This document shows, in pieces, positions 57,086 through 64,000 of a stretch of 64,000 nt of DNA. This DNA is from Cellulomonas humilata (GTDB lineage: Bacteria > Actinomycetota > Actinomycetes > Actinomycetales > Cellulomonadaceae). Both the position numbers and the translations under genes were made by a program. Every line of letters begins with the position of its first letter. Position 1 is the first letter of the stretch. The DNA lies in assembly GCF_030814415.1 (NCBI RefSeq), contig NZ_JAUSVB010000006.1, positions 248,001 through 312,000 on the forward strand. The letters run 5' to 3'. The notes beneath the pieces are model-generated. The model was not told the origin of the DNA. It saw only the letters and a program-made list of their open reading frames with translations, and searched no databases.

Positions 57086-57838
57086 TCAGGCTACGGCCAC
57101 GGGCGCGTCCGCGCGGATCGCGAAACCCGCGAGGAGCCCGGCCATCGGCTTGGCGGGCGGCGCTGCGTACTCCCCGGCGGCGGCCGGCCTGAGCCCCAGG
57201 GCGACCAGGGACTGCGCGAGCACCGTGCCCGCGGCGACGCCGTCGACCACGGGGACCCCGATCTCGTCGGCGATCACCGCGCACAGCTCGGCCATGCCGG
57301 CGCAGCCGAGGACGACCACGTCGGCACCGTCCTGCTCCACCGCGCGCCGGCACTCGTCGACGAGCCGCGTCCGGGCGCGCGGGTCCTCGAGCGCGAGGAC
57401 GGGGACCTCGCACGCGCGGATCGCTACGCACGCGTCCCGGAACCCGTACCGGTCCACCAGCTCGCGTGCCCGGGCGGTCGTGCGACCCAGCGTGGTGACG
57501 ACGGCGAACCGGCGGCCGACGAGCGCCGCGGCATGCATCGCGGCCTCCGCGATCCCGATCACGGGGCCGCTGGCGAGCTCGCGTGCGGCGTCGACGCCGG
57601 GGTCCCCGAAGCAGGCGACCACGTACGCGTCGACCCCCTCGGCCTCCCCGAGCGCGATCTGCTCCAGGAGGCCGGGGACGGCCAGCGCCTCCTCGTAGTG
57701 GCTCTCGATCGACGCCGGACCCATCGTCGGCTGGACGGCGTCGACGAATGTGCCGGCCGCCGCCACCACCCGGGCGGACCGACCGATCAGGTCGGTCATC
57801 GCCCGGGTGGTGTTGGGGTTGATGACCCGGATGTGCAC
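57086..57838 (-). CDS. Allantoin/hydantoin racemase
   Basis: Asp/Glu/hydantoin racemase family enzyme (250 aa). The two catalytic cysteines are in VVACFGDPG (about 75) and VVLGCAGMAEL (about 180). The N-terminal INPNTTRAMT is typical of HyuE/HpxA. It would interconvert R- and S-allantoin so that both enter the pathway. GTG start 3 bases after the permease stop, so it shares that transcript. Confidence 0.9.
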   Translation of the reverse strand: MHIRVINPNTTRAMTDLIGRSARVVAAAGTFVDAVQPTMGPASIESHYEEALAVPGLLEQIALGEAEGVDAYVVACFGDPGVDAARELASGPVIGIAEAAMHAAALVGRRFAVVTTLGRTTARARELVDRYGFRDACVAIRACEVPVLALEDPRARTRLVDECRRAVEQDGADVVVLGCAGMAELCAVIADEIGVPVVDGVAAGTVLAQSLVALGLRPAAAGEYAAPPAKPMAGLLAGFAIRADAPVAVA

Positions 57839-57841
57839 GGC

Positions 57842-59440
57842 TCAGGCCACAGCCTCGGACGGAGCGGTCGTGCCGGTGCGCTCCTCGACGGTGCCGTCCG
57901 AGACGTGCTCGTCGGACGCGTCCAGCACCGGGATCTGCGGGTTCCGGCGCTCCAGGAAGACGAAGATCCCGTAGCCGAGCCCGCAGCCGATGAACCAGCT
58001 GTAGCTCGCGATCCAGGTCACGTCGAACGCGCCCATGTCCGCGAACGCCTTGGGCAGCACGGCGGCCGCCACCGAGATCAGGCCCGCGACGAGCACGGTC
58101 GCGACGGCGTTGCGGTTGTAGCCGCCGGAGTACCAGTACTTGCCCTTCGTCGACATCGTGAACATGTCGTCGACGTGCACGCGCTGCTTGCCGATCACGT
58201 AGTAGCCGGCGATGAGGATGCCGAACAGCGGGCCGATCAGCGCACCCAGGACGCCCAGCGTGTAGTGGATGGCGTTCGCGTTGGAGTACCAGTTCCACGG
58301 GGTCAGCAGCACCGAGCCGACGGCCGCGATCATGCCGCCCATGCGCCAGCTGATCTTCTGCGGGGAGACGTTCGAGAAGTCGAACGCGGGGGAGATGAAG
58401 TTGGCGACGATGTTGATGCCGACGGTCGCGGTGACGAACGTGAGGCCGCCCAGCAGGATCGCGAACGGGGTGTCGATCTGCTGCACGGTGTGGATCGGGT
58501 CGGTGATGAGCTCGCCGAACACCGGGACCGTCGCCGACGCGCAGATGACCGTCAGCAGCGAGAAGAACAGGAAGTTGAGCGGCAGCCCGAGGAAGTTGCC
58601 CTTCTTGACGGCCTTGAAGCTCTTCCCGTAGCGCGCGAAGTCGCCGAAGTTCAGCATCGGCCCCGAGAAGTAGGACACGACGAGCGCGATCGCGCCGAGC
58701 ATCACGGGGATCGAGGCCCAGAAGCCCATCGGGGGACCCGACGAGAGGTTGAGCGAGATGTTCTCCCAGCCCGCCTCGGACACCAGGTACACCGCCAGCG
58801 CGATCATCACCACGTAGACCGCCGGACCGGCCCAGTCGATGAACTTGCGGATGGTCTCCATGCCCGTCCAGAACAGGGCCGCCTGGGCCACCCACAGGAT
58901 CGCGTAGGAGATCCAGCCCAGCGTCGACAGCCCGAGGAAGCCGGTCTCCAGCAGCTCCGCGGAGCTCGGGATGAACTTGAGGAAGATGATGTTGAGCGCC
59001 TCGGCCGCGAGGAACGTCTGCACCCCGTACCAGGCGACCGCGATGAGGCCGCGGATGATGGCCGGGATGTTGGCGCCGAGCACGCCGAACACGGCGCGGT
59101 TGATGACCGGGTAGGGCACGCCGGTCTTCTGGCTCGGCTTGGCGACGAGGTTGCAGAAGACCTGCACGATGACGATGCCGACGATGAGCGCGACGAGCAC
59201 CTGCCAGCTGGCGATGCCGAGCGCGAACAGGGAGCCGGCCGTGACGTAGCCGCCGACGCTGTGCACGTCGGACATCCAGAACGCGAAGATGTTGTACGAC
59301 GACCAGGTCTGCTTCTTCAGCGGCGCCAGGTCCTCGTTGGTGAGCCGGGGGTCGTAGCCGGGCTGCATCGTGCCGGCGCCCGGGGGCAGCCCGGCGGCCT
59401 CGACGACGTCGTTCGGGAGCTCGGTGGTCTCGGGGTTCAT
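57842..59440 (-). CDS. pucI: NCS1 family allantoin permease
   Basis: Membrane transporter (532 aa) with twelve predicted segments. NCS1 motifs: LTNEDLAPLKKQTWSSYNIFAFWMSDVHSVGGY at the start, NFGDFARYGKSFKAVKKGNFLGLPLNF in the middle, and WNWYSNANAIHY. The first of these matches the allantoin/hydantoin branch (PucI, Mhp1). Start ATG 59440 has GAGGACC upstream. It heads the minus-strand operon permease-racemase-allantoinase and diverges from the XRE-cupin regulator over a 205-base promoter region with two operator-like repeats. Confidence 0.92.
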   Translation of the reverse strand: MNPETTELPNDVVEAAGLPPGAGTMQPGYDPRLTNEDLAPLKKQTWSSYNIFAFWMSDVHSVGGYVTAGSLFALGIASWQVLVALIVGIVIVQVFCNLVAKPSQKTGVPYPVINRAVFGVLGANIPAIIRGLIAVAWYGVQTFLAAEALNIIFLKFIPSSAELLETGFLGLSTLGWISYAILWVAQAALFWTGMETIRKFIDWAGPAVYVVMIALAVYLVSEAGWENISLNLSSGPPMGFWASIPVMLGAIALVVSYFSGPMLNFGDFARYGKSFKAVKKGNFLGLPLNFLFFSLLTVICASATVPVFGELITDPIHTVQQIDTPFAILLGGLTFVTATVGINIVANFISPAFDFSNVSPQKISWRMGGMIAAVGSVLLTPWNWYSNANAIHYTLGVLGALIGPLFGILIAGYYVIGKQRVHVDDMFTMSTKGKYWYSGGYNRNAVATVLVAGLISVAAAVLPKAFADMGAFDVTWIASYSWFIGCGLGYGIFVFLERRNPQIPVLDASDEHVSDGTVEERTGTTAPSEAVA

Positions 59441-59555
59441 GGTGGTCCTCACGCGGGGAGGTCGATGGGGGGTGTTCGGTCCTGGTCGTCGGCGTCCCGA
59501 CGAGCTCTGTCCGTGTGCGTCCGTCATCCCGTACGGTGAAGCGATCGCTGAACGC

Positions 59556-59577
59556 TTGTGAATCTATGACTTCACAA
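59556..59577. promoter_or_regulatory. Operator-like inverted repeat 1 of the allantoin locus
   Basis: TTGTGAA-N8-TTCACAA, perfect 7-bp arms, in the promoter region between pucI and the regulator. The spacing is 10 between the TGTGA and TCACA parts, not 6, so it is not a Crp site. Confidence 0.6.
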
Positions 59578-59596
59578 CCTGCGATCGGTTTCCGGT

Positions 59597-59618
59597 TTGT
59601 GAACTTTGGACTTCATTC
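59597..59618. promoter_or_regulatory. Operator-like inverted repeat 2 of the allantoin locus
   Basis: TTGTGAA-N8-TTCATTC; the left arm is identical to site 1 and the right arm keeps TTCA. It starts 41 bases after site 1, about four helical turns, and ends 27 bases before the regulator's start. Confidence 0.55.
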
Positions 59619-59645
59619 GTGAGTCCTGGCCCACGGAGGTTGCGC

Positions 59646-60272
59646 GTGACCACCACCACCGCCGACGAGGCCGGACGCCTGCTCGACGCGTTCGACTCCG
59701 AGCAGCTCGGCGGGCGCCTGCGGCAGCTGCGCGAGGAACGCGGGCTCACGCTCAAGGAGGTCGGAAAGCGCCTCGGCATCTCCACCAGCGCGGTCTCGCA
59801 GATCGAGCGCGGCGTGCTGCGACCGTCGGTGAACCGCCTCTTCGCGTTCGTCACCGCTCTCGACGCGTCGCTCGTCGACGTCTTCGGCGGCGTCGCCGAC
59901 CCCACGCCGCAGCCCGTGCTCGACGGCTACGTCGTGCGCCGAGCCGTCGAGGCCGACGTCGTCCGGCTCGCGGGCGGTGTGGTCTTCCGACGCCTGTCCC
60001 CGGGACGCTCACGCGACGTCGACTTCTTCGAGTCCACCTACCCGCCCGGCTCCACCGGCGCCGAGCAGAACGAGCTGCTCACGCACGTCGGGTACGAGAT
60101 CGGCACCGTGTCGCAGGGCGAGCTCACCATCGACTTCCCCGACGAGCGCGTCGTCGTGCGCGCCGGCGACACCGTCTCCTACGCCTGCGGCACCCCGCAC
60201 CGGCTCAGCAACCAGACCGACGGCGTCACCGTGGCGACGTGGGTGATCGTGCACCCCGACCGGACGCCCTGA
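59646..60272 (+). CDS. XRE family regulator with cupin sensor domain
   Basis: Transcription factor (208 aa). The helix-turn-helix spans about 22-78 (LGGRLRQLREERGLTLKEVGKRLGISTSAVSQIERGVLRPSVNRLFAF). The cupin half (about 115-205) has HVGYEIGTVSQGELTIDF and GDTVSYACGTPHRLSNQ, where a ligand would bind. Such regulators control amino-acid, polyamine or purine catabolic genes. GTG 59646 with GGAGG upstream was chosen over ATG-less upstream codons. Position opposite pucI and the paired repeats make it the likely local regulator. Confidence 0.9.
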   Translation: MTTTTADEAGRLLDAFDSEQLGGRLRQLREERGLTLKEVGKRLGISTSAVSQIERGVLRPSVNRLFAFVTALDASLVDVFGGVADPTPQPVLDGYVVRRAVEADVVRLAGGVVFRRLSPGRSRDVDFFESTYPPGSTGAEQNELLTHVGYEIGTVSQGELTIDFPDERVVVRAGDTVSYACGTPHRLSNQTDGVTVATWVIVHPDRTP

Positions 60273-60280
60273 GCGTGCGA

Positions 60281-60312
60281 CGAGGGGCCGGGCAGCGTCG
60301 CCCGACCCCTCG
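60281..60312. terminator. Bidirectional terminator
   Basis: GAGGGGCCGGGC pairs with GCCCGACCCCTC (one mismatch) around a 6-base loop, between the converging regulator and ScyD-like genes. Confidence 0.7.
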
Positions 60313-60321
60313 CCAGTCCGG

Positions 60322-61320
60322 TCAGCGGTGGCCGTGCCTCCCGTCGAGGTCGACCGTCCACACCTCTCCACCGAGCGTGACCACGTAGGCGGTGCCGCGG
60401 ATCACCTGGAACGAGACCGGCTGGTCCAGGGCGTCGGCGACGACCTCGAGCGCACCGTGCCGCCCGACCTTGAGCAGCTGCCCGGTCTCCGGCGCCGCCG
60501 GTGATCCCTCGGGACCGCCGAGCGGCCAGACGCCCTGCGCGAGCGCGTACAGCTGGTGCCCGCGGCCCAGCTCCACGTCGACCATCAGCGGAGCGCCCGA
60601 CGCGACCGTCGTCGCCGTGGTCGACCACGGCCCGAACACGACGACCTTGCCGTCCTGCGGGAGGTGCGGGACCGGTCCGGCCTGGGCCAGGAACACCGTC
60701 CTGCCGTCGACGGCGAGCCCCGTGGGCACGATGTTGCCGAAGGCGATCTGGACCGCGATCGATCCGTCGAGACCCACCCGGTAGACCCGGTTGTGGTGGC
60801 CGTCCGTCACCAGGAACCCGCCCTTGTACGGCTCGAACGCGTACTGCACGCCGGTGGGGACGAAGAAGCTCGTGGTCGGCGGGTGCGCCGCGGCCCAGGT
60901 GCCGATGTCGACGACGAGCGTGGCGGTGCTCGGACCGTCGATGCGGTAGATGCCGTCGGGGAACGTCCCGCCGACGTCCTCGCTGACGAACGTGACCAGC
61001 GCGTACGCGGTGCCGCCCACGAACGCCACGTCGAACGCGCCACCGAAGGCGCCGTTGATGGACACGTTGGTGGGCAGCCCGGAGGCGAACGTCGTCACCT
61101 CTCCCGTCCGCGGGTCGATCCGGGAGATCTCTCCGACCGACGGCTCGGTGACGTACAGCGCACCGTCGGGGCCGATGGTGCTCCCGAACCCCCCGGACAG
61201 GCCGCTGGCCAGGAGCTGCGGCTCCCGGTCGGGCGACGGATGGTGTGCGGACGCCGTGGACGGCGCCAGCACCAGCAGCAGGACGGCGGACAGCAGGACA
61301 AGAACTCGTCGGGGACCCAT
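60322..61320 (-). CDS. Secreted ScyD/ScyE-like beta-propeller protein
   Basis: Exported protein (332 aa). A signal peptide (RRVLVLLSAVLLLVLAPSTASAHH) leads to NHL/SMP-30-like repeats with GFGSTIGPDGALYVTEPSVGEISRIDPRTGEVT, PTGVQYAFEPYKGGFLVTDGHHNRVYRV and similar blades. ScyD/ScyE names come from cyanobacterial scytonemin genes; here the role is unknown. The start at MGPRRVLV follows GAGGGG and gives a proper signal peptide. Single gene between two promoters. Confidence 0.82.
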   Translation of the reverse strand: MGPRRVLVLLSAVLLLVLAPSTASAHHPSPDREPQLLASGLSGGFGSTIGPDGALYVTEPSVGEISRIDPRTGEVTTFASGLPTNVSINGAFGGAFDVAFVGGTAYALVTFVSEDVGGTFPDGIYRIDGPSTATLVVDIGTWAAAHPPTTSFFVPTGVQYAFEPYKGGFLVTDGHHNRVYRVGLDGSIAVQIAFGNIVPTGLAVDGRTVFLAQAGPVPHLPQDGKVVVFGPWSTTATTVASGAPLMVDVELGRGHQLYALAQGVWPLGGPEGSPAAPETGQLLKVGRHGALEVVADALDQPVSFQVIRGTAYVVTLGGEVWTVDLDGRHGHR

Positions 61321-61486
61321 AGGACCCCTCCCCTCGACAACATTCCTGGACTCGTGCGTGTCGGGGTTGCTGGGGCAGCGTCGTCGTCGCCCCCTGCGCG
61401 CCCGGGATGACCCTCCAGCGCTCATCGACGCTAGACCCGGGGTGCCCCGGCGATCCATGACCCCGGGCAACCGGGGCCGGTCGTCA

Positions 61487-61500
61487 CGCCTGCGGCGAAC
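61487..61500. promoter_or_regulatory. Candidate ClgR operator upstream of clpC
   Basis: CGCCTGCGGCGAAC fits the core of the actinobacterial ClgR box (CGCY-N-A-N-R-GCG) with one deviation (G for A). It lies 29 bases before the TAGCAT -10 hexamer at 61529, where an activator could contact RNA polymerase. Confidence 0.4.
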
Positions 61501-61528
61501 ACGGGCAGTTGAGGCACCACCCCGCCGT

Positions 61529-61534
61529 TAGCAT
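61529..61534 (+). promoter_or_regulatory. Probable -10 box of clpC
   Basis: TAGCAT would give a leader of about 66 bases. Unlike many neighbours, clpC has a normal ribosome site (GAGGAG, 6-7 bases before ATG). Confidence 0.4.
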
Positions 61535-61606
61535 CGAACAACGCCGCCCCGTCGACCCCCGGTGCGCCAGCCAGGGGAGCCGGCACGCAGCTCGTGAGGA
61601 GTGCAC

Positions 61607-64000
61607 ATGTTCGAGAGATTCACGGACCGAGCCCGTCGTGTGGTCGTCCTTGCCCAAGAAGAGGCACGGATGCTCAACCACAACTACATCGGGACGGAGC
61701 ACATCCTCCTGGGCCTGATCCACGAGGGTGAGGGTGTCGCAGCCAAGGCTCTGGAGTCGCTCGGCATCTCGCTCGAGGCCGTGCGCGCCCAGGTGCAGGA
61801 GATCATCGGCGAGGGCCAGCAGGCTCCGTCGGGCCACATCCCCTTCACCCCGCGCGCCAAGAAGGTCCTCGAGCTGTCGCTGCGCGAGGCGCTCCAGCTG
61901 GGCCACAACTACATCGGGACCGAGCACATCCTGCTCGGCCTCATCCGCGAGGGCGAGGGCGTCGCCGCCCAGGTCCTCAACAAGCTCGGCGCGGACCTGA
62001 ACCGCGTGCGCCAGCAGGTCATCCAGCTCGTCTCCGGCTACCAGGGCAAGGAGCCCGTCGCCGCCGGCGGTCCGCAGGAGGGGCAGCCCTCGGGCAGCGC
62101 CGTCCTCGACCAGTTCGGCCGCAACCTCACGCAGGCTGCGCGCGACGGCAAGCTCGACCCGGTCATCGGGCGCGAGAAGGAGATCGAGCGGGTCATGCAG
62201 GTGCTGTCCCGCCGCACCAAGAACAACCCGGTCCTCATCGGGGAGCCCGGCGTCGGCAAGACCGCCGTCGTCGAGGGCCTCGCGCAGGACATCGTGCGCG
62301 GCGACGTGCCCGAGACGCTCAAGGACAAGCAGCTCTACACGCTGGACCTGGGCGCGCTCGTGGCCGGCAGCCGCTACCGCGGTGACTTCGAGGAGCGCCT
62401 GAAGAAGGTCCTCAAGGAGATCCGCACCCGCGGCGACATCATCCTGTTCATCGACGAGATCCACACCCTCGTCGGGGCGGGTGCCGCCGAGGGCGCCATC
62501 GACGCCGCGAGCATCCTCAAGCCGATGCTGGCGCGCGGCGAGCTGCAGACCATCGGTGCCACCACGCTCGACGAGTACCGCAAGTACGTCGAGAAGGACC
62601 CGGCCCTGGAGCGTCGCTTCCAGCCGATCCAGGTGGCCGAGCCCAACCTGGCGCACGCGATCGAGATCCTCAAGGGTCTGCGCGACCGGTACGAGGCGCA
62701 CCACCGCGTGTCCATCACGGACGCCGCCCTGGTCGCCGCCGCCACCCTGGCGGACCGGTACGTCAACGACCGCTACCTGCCGGACAAGGCGATCGACCTG
62801 GTCGACGAGGCCGGCGCCCGCCTGCGCATCCGCCGCATGACGGCTCCCCCGGAGCTGCGCGAGCTCGACGAGCAGATCGCCGAGACGCGCCGCGACAAGG
62901 AGTCGGCGATCGACGAGCAGGACTTCGAGAAGGCAGCCCGTCTCCGCGACGCCGAGAAGCAGCTCGGTCTCAAGCGCGTGGAGAAGGAGAAGGCCTGGAA
63001 GTCCGGCGACCTCGACGCGGTCGCGGAGGTGGACGAGGAGCTCATCGCCGAGGTGCTGGCGATCGCCACGGGCATCCCGGTGTTCAAGCTCACCGAGGAG
63101 GAGTCCAGCCGCCTGCTCCACATGGAGGAGAACCTGCACAAGCGGGTCGTCGGCCAGGACGCCGCCATCAAGGCGCTCTCGCAGGCCATCCGTCGTACGC
63201 GTGCCGGGCTCAAGGACCCGAAGCGTCCCGGTGGGTCGTTCATCTTCGCCGGCCCCACGGGCGTCGGGAAGACCGAGCTGGCCAAGGCGCTCGCGGAGTT
63301 CCTCTTCGGCGACGAGAACGCGCTGATCCAGCTCGACATGTCCGAGTTCTCGGAGAAGCACACGGTCTCGCGGCTGTTCGGCTCGCCCCCCGGCTACGTC
63401 GGGTACGACGAGGGTGGCCAGCTCACGGAGAAGGTCCGTCGCAAGCCGTTCTCGGTGGTCCTCTTCGACGAGGTCGAGAAGGCCCACGCGGACATCTTCA
63501 ACTCGCTGCTGCAGATCCTCGAGGACGGTCGCCTGACCGACTCGCAGGGCCGCGTGGTCGACTTCAAGAACACCGTCATCATCATGACCACGAACCTCGG
63601 CACCCGGGACATCGCCAAGGGCCTCATGACCGGCTTCCAGGCCGGCGGGGACCTGTCGACGTCGTACGAGCGCATGAAGTCCAAGGTCAACGACGAGCTC
63701 AAGCAGCACTTCCGGCCTGAGTTCCTCAACCGCGTCGACGACGTGGTCGTGTTCCCGCAGCTGTCCCAGCCGGAGATCTTCCAGATCGTCGACCTCATGG
63801 TCGCCAAGCTGGCCAAGCGTCTGCGGGACAAGGACATGGACATCGAGATCACGCCCGCGGCCAAGAAGCTGCTGTCGGAGAAGGGTTACGACCCGGTCCT
63901 GGGTGCTCGGCCGCTGCGCCGCGCCATCCAGCGGGACATCGAGGACGCGCTGTCCGAGAAGATCCTGTTCGGCGAGCTCAAGGCCGGTCAGCTGGTGATC
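61607..64000 (+). CDS. clpC: ATP-dependent Clp protease ATPase subunit ClpC (3' end beyond window)
   Basis: AAA+ unfoldase that feeds proteins to ClpP; 798 codons are present and the frame is still open at the edge. Two Clp_N repeats ([56 protein letters not shown]) are followed by AAA-1 with GEPGVGKT, a UVR/M-domain stretch ([18 protein letters not shown]) that identifies ClpC rather than ClpB, and AAA-2 with [14 protein letters not shown] and [13 protein letters not shown]. Only the C-terminal tail is missing. A possible ClgR box upstream suggests stress control. Confidence 0.97.
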   Translation, partial: MFERFTDRARRVVVLAQEEARMLNHNYIGTEHILLGLIHEGEGVAAKALESLGISLEAVRAQVQEIIGEGQQAPSGHIPFTPRAKKVLELSLREALQLGHNYIGTEHILLGLIREGEGVAAQVLNKLGADLNRVRQQVIQLVSGYQGKEPVAAGGPQEGQPSGSAVLDQFGRNLTQAARDGKLDPVIGREKEIERVMQVLSRRTKNNPVLIGEPGVGKTAVVEGLAQDIVRGDVPETLKDKQLYTLDLGALVAGSRYRGDFEERLKKVLKEIRTRGDIILFIDEIHTLVGAGAAEGAIDAASILKPMLARGELQTIGATTLDEYRKYVEKDPALERRFQPIQVAEPNLAHAIEILKGLRDRYEAHHRVSITDAALVAAATLADRYVNDRYLPDKAIDLVDEAGARLRIRRMTAPPELRELDEQIAETRRDKESAIDEQDFEKAARLRDAEKQLGLKRVEKEKAWKSGDLDAVAEVDEELIAEVLAIATGIPVFKLTEEESSRLLHMEENLHKRVVGQDAAIKALSQAIRRTRAGLKDPKRPGGSFIFAGPTGVGKTELAKALAEFLFGDENALIQLDMSEFSEKHTVSRLFGSPPGYVGYDEGGQLTEKVRRKPFSVVLFDEVEKAHADIFNSLLQILEDGRLTDSQGRVVDFKNTVIIMTTNLGTRDIAKGLMTGFQAGGDLSTSYERMKSKVNDELKQHFRPEFLNRVDDVVVFPQLSQPEIFQIVDLMVAKLAKRLRDKDMDIEITPAAKKLLSEKGYDPVLGARPLRRAIQRDIEDALSEKILFGELKAGQLVI

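Noticed and set aside
59556..59577. Crp/GlxR binding site (TGTGA...TCACA)
   Set aside because: The half sites are 10 bases apart instead of 6; the second copy and the divergent XRE gene point to a local operator.

Overview
The window comes from a high-GC Gram-positive actinobacterium, most likely Cellulomonas or a close cellulolytic relative. The clearest evidence is a large secreted GH48 cellobiohydrolase (GH48, three fibronectin type III repeats, C-terminal CBM2), the layout known for Cellulomonas fimi CbhB. A second secreted CBM2 protein, WhiB and GlnR regulators, an actinobacterial DUF2516 protein, and many genes that start 6-8 bases after a TAnnnT hexamer (leaderless mRNAs) agree with this. 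Coding density is high and many neighbouring genes overlap by 1-4 bases.

Layout. 0-9 kb: an FAD-linked oxidase, dnaX, a VOC protein, recR, a DUF5063 gene whose stop codon lies inside a 61-bp tandem repeat, a secreted CBM2/Cip1-like protein, then lysC-asd. 9.2-13.2 kb: a palindrome array and a GntR-regulated operon with two ABC systems. 13.2-19.8 kb: the GH48 gene with CebR-like signals upstream, then a two-component system with a DUF4097-like partner. 19.8-30 kb: a HEAT-repeat protein, tRNA-Pro, and the conserved actinobacterial block metallophosphoesterase / PBP / whiB4 / DUF4177 / RidA / crp / RsiG-like / nth / epoxide-hydrolase-like / nhaA. 30-39.5 kb: glnR, a thioredoxin-DUF4395 group, a nitrobindin-like protein, YgfZ, FUSC, VapBC, DUF2516, asparaginase, dtd and an orphan membrane protein.

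39.5-40.4 kb is a non-coding island of about 0.94 kb. It holds a compact array of DnaA-box-like sites and two copies of an identical hairpin. It is followed by macro-domain and PIG-L genes, a P-type ATPase, an MMPL transporter and a class V aminotransferase.

46.9-60.3 kb is mainly a purine/allantoin catabolic locus. It has a permease, racemase, allantoinase, allantoate amidohydrolase, ureidoglycine-glyoxylate aminotransferase, a formamidase-family protein and an AtzH-amidase fusion. A divergent XRE-cupin regulator has two operator-like inverted repeats in its promoter. The window ends with a ScyD/ScyE-like secreted protein and the first 798 codons of clpC.

How they work together: the allantoin block would import a purine-derived nitrogen source and release its nitrogen. 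GlnR, the usual actinobacterial nitrogen regulator, is encoded 29 kb away. The cellulase genes look independently controlled through CebR-type sites.
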